DNA of 57,592 nucleotides from a virus. The stretch is taken from positions 1 to 57,592 of the IMG/VR virus record IMGVR_UViG_3300042465_004675, one strand, 5' to 3'. A program made the translations under genes and the position numbers. The notes under the pieces were generated by a model. It was not told the DNA's origin, did no database searches, and saw only the letters and a list, made by a program, of their open reading frames with translations. This document shows positions 22,237 to 29,305 of this stretch, piece after piece; within the stretch, counting starts at the first letter, position 1, and every line of letters begins with the position of its first letter.

Positions 22237-24063
22237 TTAAACTTCTTGTACCATTACTACAATTTTTGTTTCTGGACGCTTGTTCAGTATAGAATTTTTT
22301 GCAGATTCTGCACGTTCTCGTGTAAAGAACGTAACAGTATTGCCATCCTGTGTCCATGTTTTTCCGTTGATTTGCAAAGAGTAAATTTTACGCTTAGGTT
22401 CTGGTTCTTTATAATTGTTCCATCCTTCATCGTTGGCACCGCCGTCTTGACTATAAGCATAAGATTGGCGCTTGCCCATACCTGCTACACTGTTGTCATA
22501 ATCACGTTGATAAGCATCGCGGTTATCATATCTACCTTCTGGTAATGATGGTTCAGGATGACGACCTAATCTATCTGCAACTTTGTTCTTCATCATTTTA
22601 ACATCTTGACCGTGCATCTTGCCTGATTTTGTTGTGCGGAAATTACCACCTGGTTGATTTGGACGACCTAAGTTGCTGGAACGAATGTGTCCGCTACCTT
22701 TACCGTCATCTCGACCCCAATAACTAACTTCGCCTGCTTTTTGTAAATGTGCAGAACCTTTTTCACCGAAACGTTTGGCAACATACTGTTCGATCTCGTC
22801 GTGTTCTTGATCTTCTTCTGGGCTTGTTTCACTGGCATGACCTTGATATACAAGTTGTGTATAACGAGTAATAAGATCTTTAAAACTTGGATTAGATGAA
22901 AAGTCAATTGGTTCCATTCCTGGAAGATCACTGTTAAGATCGTAATAGCCTTCGTCCAATCCATGGCCACCTTTGATGATATCTTCTAATTCTACAGTTA
23001 GTTCATGTTGAACATCTTCAAATTCTTCTTCTGGATCAAGGCCATGTGCTTTAGCAGTTGCCATGAACATGTCGTGCAAGCCCGGGATACCTTCGTCAAA
23101 CAGGTCAGTCAGTGTGACTGCGCCATCACTGTTGTAAATTTGATCCAGTACATACTTGGCCCAATTCGGAGTCATATCTTCTTGGGATTCAGTTACATTT
23201 TGCTCTTTTGCCAAACGCAACTCACTTGATGATAAGTTGTTAGCTTGTCCACCGCCTTCAACATCGACATAATATGTTTTTGGCGCACCTTTGTAGGCGC
23301 CATGTTTGATTTCGCGGATCCAGCCGTACTTTCCGGCATACGGTCCTTTGACGATTTTAACACGCTTATGTAAGCTCTTTGCTTCGGTTACTGATTCATT
23401 TTTCTTAGTCAATTGGTCATCACGATAACCGGCCCAGACAGAATCAGTATCTGGTGTATAGGCTGCTGTTTCTCTGGCCTCGTCAGATTTTAGATAATTT
23501 GGCGCACCCATTAACCACTCTATTTTGTCCTGTAACTCTTCGTAATCGCTGCCGCCTTCCGCCACACCTTGCGGTTGATTGTAAGTATCCAACCAATATT
23601 TGTCATTCTTTTCTAAATAACTTTCGGCGGCATTCTTGTCCATTGTTACTGGCCAATTTTCTGCTCTCCATCGGAATTCTGTTTCACCTTTATAAGCAGT
23701 TTGTGCGTGTAGTTTTTCAAATTCTTCAACGTCTGATTGATCACCTACATATTTGTAAATTAACTTTTTAATGTAACCTTCTGCCTGACTGGGATTTTGT
23801 TGAATTAAATCTTTGAGTTTATCTAGACTAAGTAAACCTAATGCGCCTTGTCCCGCATTAATAGAAGTAACAGCAGCCATCAATGGACCTAGTGCGGCTG
23901 CACCACTTGTTAATGCGAATGCGCCGCCGCCGGCTGCAATACCCAATGCCGCCAGCACGGCTGGATTTTCAGCACCCCATCTAATAATGCTGGCTAATGC
24001 ACCAGTCGGATTCAATTGAAATTCATCTAATTGTGATTGTTCTGTTAATTCGTTAAAACGCAT
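22237..24063 (-). CDS. Predicted head-packaged modular protein, 608 aa
   Basis: I place the start at 24063 (MRFNELTEQSQLDEF), giving the shared signature. Residues 20-75 are Ala/Gly-rich and hydrophobic (ALGIAAGGGAFALTSGAAALG), a possible membrane-inserting segment. A QGVAEGG repeat follows near residue 160, then an SH3/KOW-like stretch (KRVKIVKGPYAGKYGWIREI) and a Gly/Arg-rich end. Several VTEAK, VTES and LPEG-like sites could be protease cuts. A membrane-active cargo protein helping DNA entry is one idea. Translation starts right behind a hairpin that hides the ribosome-binding site. Confidence 0.6.
   Translation of the reverse strand: MRFNELTEQSQLDEFQLNPTGALASIIRWGAENPAVLAALGIAAGGGAFALTSGAAALGPLMAAVTSINAGQGALGLLSLDKLKDLIQQNPSQAEGYIKKLIYKYVGDQSDVEEFEKLHAQTAYKGETEFRWRAENWPVTMDKNAAESYLEKNDKYWLDTYNQPQGVAEGGSDYEELQDKIEWLMGAPNYLKSDEARETAAYTPDTDSVWAGYRDDQLTKKNESVTEAKSLHKRVKIVKGPYAGKYGWIREIKHGAYKGAPKTYYVDVEGGGQANNLSSSELRLAKEQNVTESQEDMTPNWAKYVLDQIYNSDGAVTLTDLFDEGIPGLHDMFMATAKAHGLDPEEEFEDVQHELTVELEDIIKGGHGLDEGYYDLNSDLPGMEPIDFSSNPSFKDLITRYTQLVYQGHASETSPEEDQEHDEIEQYVAKRFGEKGSAHLQKAGEVSYWGRDDGKGSGHIRSSNLGRPNQPGGNFRTTKSGKMHGQDVKMMKNKVADRLGRHPEPSLPEGRYDNRDAYQRDYDNSVAGMGKRQSYAYSQDGGANDEGWNNYKEPEPKRKIYSLQINGKTWTQDGNTVTFFTRERAESAKNSILNKRPETKIVVMVQEV
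23554..23572 (-). repeat. Dispersed in-frame GVAEG repeat, copy 5
   Basis: GCCTTCCGCCACACCTTGC, the same core as copies 1-3, about 10.7 kb from the nearest copy, again read as QGVAEGG. Confidence 0.8.
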
Positions 24064-24101
24064 AAAAAAAATCCTTGCTAATATGTTATTTAGCAAGGAT
24101 T
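24064..24101 (-). terminator. Terminator hairpin that also holds the next gene's ribosome-binding site
   Basis: A 12-bp stem AATCCTTGCTAA/TTAGCAAGGATT with an 8-nt loop and a run of T's on the minus strand: a strong rho-independent terminator after the phasin gene. The 3' arm contains AAGGA, 8 nt from the ATG at 24063, so the same element can also serve as that gene's Shine-Dalgarno site, in closed form. Confidence 0.85.
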
Positions 24102-24121
24102 GGTCACAAAGTGAAATTTAA

Positions 24122-24397
24122 TTATTTCTTATTTGTGTTAGCTGTGTAAGCCTTCATAATGCCTTCACCGAACTTGGTGTAGTCAAATTTCATGGCATTC
24201 TGCATGGCTTTAGTTGTTTCGCTGGCCAATACTGTGAATGTATCCATGCCAACTTTGGCAGCTTTCTTTGTGTAATCAGCTTGTGCATCAATGAACTCAT
24301 TCATCGCTGTTGCCGCTGTCTCGTTCTGAACAAATGTCTTAACGAATTGTTTTTTACCATTTTGAATGGTATCTACTGATTGATCTACTGTAAACAT
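24122..24397 (-). CDS. Phasin-like protein, 91 aa
   Basis: An entirely helical, amphipathic 91-residue protein resembling phasins, which coat polyhydroxyalkanoate granules in the cytoplasm: QFVKTFVQNETAATA, DAQADYTKKAAKVGMDTF, KAMQNAMKFDYTKFGEG. It has a full expression unit of its own: sigma70 promoter, AAGGAGAAAATT ribosome-binding site, and terminator, unlike most genes here. It might control storage granules during infection or act as a small coiled-coil protein; the family match is from composition and pattern. Confidence 0.6.
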   Translation of the reverse strand: MFTVDQSVDTIQNGKKQFVKTFVQNETAATAMNEFIDAQADYTKKAAKVGMDTFTVLASETTKAMQNAMKFDYTKFGEGIMKAYTANTNKK

Positions 24398-24456
24398 AAT
24401 TTTCTCCTTAATGTAAGCAAGTAATAAAATAGCTCTATCTTAGACGCTATGTGTTT

Positions 24457-24485
24457 ATTATAACATTATTTATGCGGCAGTGCAA
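24457..24485 (-). promoter_or_regulatory. Sigma70 promoter for the phasin gene
   Basis: On the minus strand TTGCAC (24480-24485) and TATAAT (24457-24462) have a 17-nt spacer. The leader is about 50 nt. Confidence 0.75.
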
Positions 24486-24503
24486 CATTTTTATCATACT
24501 TTA

Positions 24504-24523
24504 TTAGTGATTGATCACTAATT
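24504..24523. repeat. Perfect 9-bp inverted repeat
   Basis: ATTAGTGAT-TG-ATCACTAAT, almost perfectly palindromic, just downstream of the 135-residue gene and about 20 nt upstream of the phasin promoter -35 box. No T run, so it is more like an operator than a terminator. Confidence 0.5.
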
Positions 24524-24930
24524 TAACTATGTAATGTAACCAAAATATCTTTAATTTTGTCAGAAGATAATTCTGTAACATCTCCTTTGATTGCTGTACA
24601 GACTTTATTAAACCAGATTTTTGCTTCTCTAGTAGGGTCGCGAGTGTCGTCAAAATAAACATCAATGAAGAAATCACTTTCCTTGATAGCATCAAATCTA
24701 TTTGCGTATTTTTCAAATACACTTATTTTAACGCCGTCGCTGACCGGCACTTGATTATACACTTTTAATAAAGCAATAACGGCAGTGGCACGATCTACAA
24801 CTTTACCGTTCCAAGCAAATATATCATCGAAGACATGGGCAGGCCTGCCGCTAAGTTTGCTAATTAAAGCCGCTTGCCCTAGCTCAGTATCCAAGAGTTG
24901 TTGCGTCAAATTCATAATTGATTTCTTCAT
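24523..24930 (-). CDS. Hypothetical protein, 135 aa
   Basis: A 135-residue soluble, mainly helical protein (LTQQLLDTELGQAALISKL at the start, DFFIDVYFDDTRDPTREAK near residue 90). The start may be the ATG at 24930 or at 24915 (MNLTQQ). It overlaps the 3' end of the nucleotidyltransferase-like gene by about 45 nt. I do not recognise a family; the pairing with a nucleotidyltransferase is reminiscent of an antitoxin-like partner but I see no specific motif. Confidence 0.5.
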   Translation of the reverse strand: MKKSIMNLTQQLLDTELGQAALISKLSGRPAHVFDDIFAWNGKVVDRATAVIALLKVYNQVPVSDGVKISVFEKYANRFDAIKESDFFIDVYFDDTRDPTREAKIWFNKVCTAIKGDVTELSSDKIKDILVTLHS

Positions 24931-25504
24931 TGTTGATAATGTCTAAAAATTCTTCGTTGGGCATAACATAGCCATAGCCCACATACTTGGCATAACGTGC
25001 CAAGAACCCGCGGTGATCCAATTTGTTTAGTTTAAGAACATTGTTTCTAGCATCATCTAATCCAGGCCCAGACAATTTAAAGTTTTGATCCACAGCAACT
25101 TGACAGCAGGTAAAGTCGAAACTATCAAACACATCGTCTAGGCTATCATAGTATGCTCTACGAATTAACTGAACTTTATAATCACCGATTGTATATGTTT
25201 TAGCGTTGTCACTGCTAAATGTTTCATACATATAATTACCAAATGTATTGTTCAATCTAATCATACATTGTTCGTAGATAGTGGGCCCTGAGAACCATAC
25301 ATCAATATCAGCGAACTCTTGACAAGTGGGATCGACTGCAAGTTGACGTCCCATGCCGCCGGCAATCCACGGACCTTGTTCTTGTGTACTATCTTTGTAA
25401 ATAGTATCTACAATGTTTTTTAATGAAGGTTCTTTGCCACGCTTTGATGGCAGTGTATCTGCGAAATCGTCAAATATATTACTTAGGATTAGGTTTTTGA
25501 ACAT
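24884..25504 (-). CDS. Pol-beta-type nucleotidyltransferase-like protein, 206 aa
   Basis: The segment GPWIAGGMGRQLA (residues 45-56), then EFADIDVWF (D66, D68), then DYKVQLIRR and DSFDFTCCQVAV fits a minimal nucleotidyltransferase with GG...DxD and a third-Asp strand. Similar lone proteins occur in large phages. It does not carry the capsid-targeting start and so may act in the infected cell. It is preceded by and overlaps a 49-residue gene. Substrate unknown. Confidence 0.6.
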   Translation of the reverse strand: MFKNLILSNIFDDFADTLPSKRGKEPSLKNIVDTIYKDSTQEQGPWIAGGMGRQLAVDPTCQEFADIDVWFSGPTIYEQCMIRLNNTFGNYMYETFSSDNAKTYTIGDYKVQLIRRAYYDSLDDVFDSFDFTCCQVAVDQNFKLSGPGLDDARNNVLKLNKLDHRGFLARYAKYVGYGYVMPNEEFLDIINNEEINYEFDATTLGY

Positions 25505-25628
25505 TCTGAATCAATCTAAAAAGTTTATAATAATAAATGAATTGTCGAGGATAGTGTTCAAAGTTTGGCAACTCACCAAATTCTGCTTCCATTGCTGAAT
25601 ACAATTCTAATACTTGTTCGTTGGTCAT
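25479..25628 (-). CDS. Conserved small protein, 49 aa
   Basis: A short gene: ATG at 25628 (overlapping the stop of the AMP-ligase-like gene as ATGA), stop at 25479-25481, so it overlaps the next gene by 26 nt. It starts MTNEQVLELYSAMEAEFG and continues LPNFEHYPRQF. I recall similar peptides of about 45 residues in T4-like cyanophages. Its function is unknown. The double overlap and good codon pattern support it. Confidence 0.6.
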   Translation of the reverse strand: MTNEQVLELYSAMEAEFGELPNFEHYPRQFIYYYKLFRLIQNVQKPNPK

Positions 25629-26938
25629 TTAATTTTTAATTTAGATTCGATGAAAAATTTATTAAAAACAGCGTTTGCGTGATCAAAATCTTTTTCATTT
25701 ACATAAAGAACTGGATTTTTTAATCCGTCAATTACTTCAAATTTTATATTGAAATCATCAATGCCACTGCGTTCTGAGAACAAGCGTTCAAAATCTTTAA
25801 GCTCATATAATACATGTGCCATTCTTATTGTAAGAATTACCTTTCCAGTTAAAGAAAATCTACGGCCATTATCCAATAATTCAATGGTATCATCAGTTGT
25901 TATACTATTTCCCAATGAACCAGGCATTTCATTGAATACCATGTCCTGATCAGCAGAAAACATCAATTGATTAGTGCCTTCGTCAATACCAAGCCTGATA
26001 AATTCATTGATCCATTCAAAGTTTGTATCTTTTAATGTGTGTCTAATTGCCATCGGAGGAGGGCATTTAGCAGTACCAAAACAATCTATAATGTTTTCAA
26101 TTTCTGATCTGCTGGTCACATAGTTAACACATTCGGAATTAAAATTATAACCGCCCGAAGTCAGCATTCTTAATTTTTTTGGCAAATCACATTTATAATC
26201 CATCATTTGTTTTGCAATATGAATGTGAGTAGCCTTATGATATTCTTCGGCCCAATCAAGAGGAAATGTACATATTGAAATATTTTTAACTTTAAAAAAT
26301 GCTGGATAGATAGACAGTGTACCAACACCTAAATGACTAAATGGCCGAAACATAACTACATAATCGTCTTCAATAAAGTAATTTTGCATGGCGGCGGAAA
26401 TGCTACTGCCTTCTATCTTTTCTGTGGTATACAGTAATGCAACATCGTTGGCTTTAATATGATTGACAATATTAACTTTTTTATTCTTGTTATAATCAAA
26501 TACTAAATCATCTTGTTTGTAATATGAAAATGCAGAACTTTCTAAAAAATCAGTTAATGTAATACTACTTGGATCAATTTTGATAATTTCATCTTTGACA
26601 ATTTCATCTAATTTTTTAACACCGTTAATATCAGGTACACCAGTAAAAAATAAATGAGAATATAAATGACTGTAGTCATTAAAGTTAAATGTGCCGTCAT
26701 GATAGACCATGGTATATTCTTTACCGCTTTTGTGCAATGCCAACATGAATGCCACTGACAGTAAAGATAAATTTCCAAATCCAACTGCTATTTTTTCATA
26801 TTTGGAATCTAATATCAAGTCCAAATAAAATGCCACAGCACGACCTATATCTTCTTTAGAATAATCTTTATATTTCAAATCAATCAATGATCTTGCTCGA
26901 ACATTGATATCGTCCCTAATAACAAATCTAAACTCCAT
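25625..26938 (-). CDS. Divergent AMP-binding (acyl-adenylate) enzyme-like protein, 437 aa
   Basis: A 437-residue protein with the outline of the ANL adenylating family. ALLYTTEKIEGSSISA stands where the Ser/Thr/Gly-rich ATP loop should be (but lacks the usual GTTG), MLTSGGYNF fits the mid motif, and IDCFGTAKCPPPMA fits the YG-x-TE region. The C-terminal subdomain is short, and the last catalytic Lys is not obvious. Function may be altered or lost. The start overlaps the uvsE end by 11 nt. Surrounding phasin and MaoC-like genes suggest acyl-chain metabolism; this is inference. Confidence 0.45.
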   Translation of the reverse strand: MEFRFVIRDDINVRARSLIDLKYKDYSKEDIGRAVAFYLDLILDSKYEKIAVGFGNLSLLSVAFMLALHKSGKEYTMVYHDGTFNFNDYSHLYSHLFFTGVPDINGVKKLDEIVKDEIIKIDPSSITLTDFLESSAFSYYKQDDLVFDYNKNKKVNIVNHIKANDVALLYTTEKIEGSSISAAMQNYFIEDDYVVMFRPFSHLGVGTLSIYPAFFKVKNISICTFPLDWAEEYHKATHIHIAKQMMDYKCDLPKKLRMLTSGGYNFNSECVNYVTSRSEIENIIDCFGTAKCPPPMAIRHTLKDTNFEWINEFIRLGIDEGTNQLMFSADQDMVFNEMPGSLGNSITTDDTIELLDNGRRFSLTGKVILTIRMAHVLYELKDFERLFSERSGIDDFNIKFEVIDGLKNPVLYVNEKDFDHANAVFNKFFIESKLKIK

Positions 26939-27947
26939 TTAATAATTCCTTTAATTTAAAGCTGGCAAGGTTTTTACCCTTGGCTTCGCACATAATATCT
27001 GCCCATGAGCTGTGTGTTATGGCCCAGTTATTTACTGCGTCATTCCAATAGAAATCACTGTGCGCTCTGAGCTTGCCGCGCTTGTAGCCACTAGCCATCA
27101 GCGCATCATAGGCGGGACGTTCGTGTCGGGTGTGTTCGACAAGATAATCTTCCCTGCTGAGACTATAGTGAATAACAGGGCGCACACCGCGCCAGCTATC
27201 ACTAATCCTTTTAATACGGTCGTCATTGTTTTCAATATATTCTCCTGTTTTAATCCAATGGTGGTGGATGTCAAGTACTAATGCACAAGTATCCACTAAT
27301 TCTATGCTCGAGTCAATGCCCCAAGAAATCTCATCGTTCTCGATGGTAATCATGTTTCGTGCTTCTGGTGTTAAACGTTGCATAACATCTTTAATACCTT
27401 GAGGACCACGACGGCCTGCGATATGCACATTAATCTTAAAGTCTTGAAACGTACGGCCATAGCCCATGTAGCGAGCCATGTCTGTGTGATATTCAAATTC
27501 TTCTATGCTCCGGTCAACAATTCCAGGAGTTTCGCTAGCAAGAACACAAAACTGTCCAGGATGAAAGCTAAGGCGAACAGCAGTAGTCCTAGCAATGTCA
27601 CCAATACTCGAAAAAACTCTACTACAGTAGTCCATAACATCTGGCCTGCGCCAGAAATAACTCCAGCTGGGTTCGGTATAAGCAGGTAGCTGATCACTGC
27701 CAAGGCGCACCATCCTAAGATTTTCTTCAAGTTGTCCTACTCTTTCTACGAGTTTACGTGTAGCTTCGAGATTTTGAACCATTAGGTCCCATAACTTTTG
27801 TTCAGCTACTTCACGAGTTTGACGGTTAAGCCAAGTGATAGTAGTACTGCCAGTGTTATATTTTTTAGCATTGTCTTTGGGTTTAATTCCATCGACTTGT
27901 TCTGGGTGGTCAATCCATTTGCAAGCAAAACCAATTCGTTTAGTCAT
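26928..27947 (-). CDS. uvsE: UV damage endonuclease UvsE/UVDE
   Basis: A 339-residue TIM-barrel endonuclease of the UVDE family, which nicks 5' to UV photoproducts. Visible are the start RIGFACKWI, RLSFHPGQFCVLAS (metal-binding His), INVHIAGRRGPQG, the MITIENDEISWG motif (Glu ligand), LVLDIHHHWI and the late RPVIHYSLS and LRAHSDFYWN. The length is slightly above the bacterial enzyme (about 300). It would protect phage DNA in sunlit water. The perfect sigma70 promoter just 7 nt before the ATG suggests an early, leaderless mRNA. Confidence 0.93.
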   Translation of the reverse strand: MTKRIGFACKWIDHPEQVDGIKPKDNAKKYNTGSTTITWLNRQTREVAEQKLWDLMVQNLEATRKLVERVGQLEENLRMVRLGSDQLPAYTEPSWSYFWRRPDVMDYCSRVFSSIGDIARTTAVRLSFHPGQFCVLASETPGIVDRSIEEFEYHTDMARYMGYGRTFQDFKINVHIAGRRGPQGIKDVMQRLTPEARNMITIENDEISWGIDSSIELVDTCALVLDIHHHWIKTGEYIENNDDRIKRISDSWRGVRPVIHYSLSREDYLVEHTRHERPAYDALMASGYKRGKLRAHSDFYWNDAVNNWAITHSSWADIMCEAKGKNLASFKLKELLNGV

Positions 27948-27954
27948 AGTATAT

Positions 27955-27983
27955 ATTATACACTATAATTCAATTTATGTCAA
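27955..27983 (-). promoter_or_regulatory. Consensus sigma70 promoter fused to the uvsE start
   Basis: On the minus strand TTGACA (27978-27983), 17 nt, TATAAT (27955-27960), then ATATACT and the ATG. Both boxes are perfect, and the expected start point is the ATG itself. The -35 box overlaps the stop of the upstream gene. Confidence 0.9.
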
Positions 27984-28342
27984 ATTTTATGAATTATCCA
28001 ATTACCGCTACAATACTCTTTTTCGTTGTCATATATTTTCCAAAGTATTTTAGTGAATCTTGTATTTGGAGTGTATGTAAATTTAACAAAAATATTTTGG
28101 TTTGAAATTAATTTGTTTCTAAATTTAACATCTAGCATTATGCTTACAGCTTGTTTTGAATCTTTAATGAATTCCTGTCCATCATTGGTCATTTTTAACC
28201 ATTGTGGTAACATACTTAAAATAAATCCGCCTTGTACAACTCCATCTATACTATGAACAGGGCTATTATCTCCAGTTAGATTTCCAAATGCAATAACTTG
28301 CTCAAATGTAAATGAAATAGGTAGTTCGTAGATGCGTTCCAT
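27980..28342 (-). CDS. MaoC-like hot-dog hydratase domain protein, 120 aa
   Basis: Resembles MaoC/(R)-specific enoyl-CoA hydratases: ITFEQVIAFGNLTGDNSPVHS-type motif here read as SFTFEQVIAFGNLTGDNSP, where the Asp and His of the active site (D-x4-H in TGDNSPVH) are present, then VVQGGFILSMLP as the binding loop. At 120 residues it is a single hot-dog domain. Such enzymes hydrate enoyl-CoA, feeding PHA synthesis or fatty-acid metabolism. Late promoter TTAAATA lies 4 nt before the ATG. Confidence 0.7.
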   Translation of the reverse strand: MERIYELPISFTFEQVIAFGNLTGDNSPVHSIDGVVQGGFILSMLPQWLKMTNDGQEFIKDSKQAVSIMLDVKFRNKLISNQNIFVKFTYTPNTRFTKILWKIYDNEKEYCSGNWIIHKI

Positions 28343-28346
28343 CTAC

Positions 28347-28354
28347 TATTTAAA
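28347..28354 (-). promoter_or_regulatory. Late-type promoter fused to the MaoC-like start
   Basis: The minus strand reads TTTTAAATAGTAGATG: TAAATA with 4 nt to the ATG at 28342. Confidence 0.5.
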
Positions 28355-28369
28355 ATGCAGAATCGTTAT

Positions 28370-28726
28370 TTAGAATAATTTTTTACTTAATTGTTCCATT
28401 ACAGCATTGTGTAAGTAACTTTGTTCTTCGACTGTTTCCATACTGCTTTCACAGTCGAAATCATCATCAGGGAACATTTCTTCTAGACTGGCAAGGATTT
28501 GGTCTCCTTGCTCTGCGTCTATGCTCTCGGCTAATCGAACATCATAACAATGTGGATTGCCATCTTCTTCTTTGTCGTCTAAATGATAAACCATTACAGT
28601 ATCGTCATCTTCTGGTTCAACATCCGCAAGTTCATTGACCACCATTAGATATGCTCGAGCTTCTTCACTGCTAAGTGTTCGATTTAAGCATAATCTAAAG
28701 TAGTGGTCAAATTCATCTATTATCAT
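28370..28726 (-). CDS. Acidic hypothetical protein, 118 aa
   Basis: A very acidic protein (DVEPEDDDTVMVYHLDDKEEDG; DEFD and FPDDDFD). No membrane segment or known motif. Its charge would let it mimic nucleic acid or bind basic proteins, which is a common trait of phage inhibitors; this is only a suggestion. It follows the holin gene at 9 nt and ends the fibre-holin transcript. Confidence 0.55.
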   Translation of the reverse strand: MIIDEFDHYFRLCLNRTLSSEEARAYLMVVNELADVEPEDDDTVMVYHLDDKEEDGNPHCYDVRLAESIDAEQGDQILASLEEMFPDDDFDCESSMETVEEQSYLHNAVMEQLSKKLF

Positions 28727-28734
28727 AGTGTTAC

Positions 28735-29295
28735 TTACGCTTTGCCTTCAACTTTTTCTTTTGTTCGACCATAAGCGGCAATACCAAGAACAGCACCCAT
28801 GGCAATGTGATACAGTCCAGCACCTTGTAGTGTCAGTGGTTGCCATTGACTTGTTACTGCACCTTTACTTAGAGCTTGTAATAAACTCCATAAGATTGGG
28901 AATATAACAAAGTCCATAGTACAAGTCAGCATATAGATCCAACCCATAACTGGTCGCCATTTTTTGTTGATCCAATCTTGTGCATCTTTGTCTAGGGCAA
29001 CAGTTGATTCACCACCGGCATGCATTGCTCCTGCGGCTTGTCCGCTGGTATTGTTAACTGGTGCTGATGCAAAGTTGCTTGGTGCTGATGAACCATACGA
29101 ACTGGATGAGCCGAATCCTCCTGCCGCAGGTGAGCCATATGCTGAAGACCCGCTCGATGATGTGTTTCCAAAGCCATTTGATGATCCTCCAAATCCTCCA
29201 CTGAATGAACTCTCTGGTCCAGGCGGTCCTCTAGTTGCGGCAATCTGCGGCAATCTGCCCGTGTCAATAATATCGTCTTCTTCCATTTTTGGCAT
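28735..29295 (-). CDS. Phage holin, 186 aa
   Basis: The first 110 residues are a Gly/Ser/Ala-rich, likely disordered region. The last 75 contain MGWIYMLTCTMDFVIFPIL and GAGLYHIAMGAVLGIAAYG, separated by a short polar loop (SQWQPLTLQ), with a charged end (GRTKEKVEGKA). This matches the 3TM phage holin family, which makes lethal holes in the inner membrane and starts lysis. The long low-complexity N-terminus is unusual and may be a regulatory extension. It lies in the tail-fibre cluster. Confidence 0.75.
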   Translation of the reverse strand: MPKMEEDDIIDTGRLPQIAATRGPPGPESSFSGGFGGSSNGFGNTSSSGSSAYGSPAAGGFGSSSSYGSSAPSNFASAPVNNTSGQAAGAMHAGGESTVALDKDAQDWINKKWRPVMGWIYMLTCTMDFVIFPILWSLLQALSKGAVTSQWQPLTLQGAGLYHIAMGAVLGIAAYGRTKEKVEGKA

Positions 29296-29305
29296 AATTA
29301 AATCC

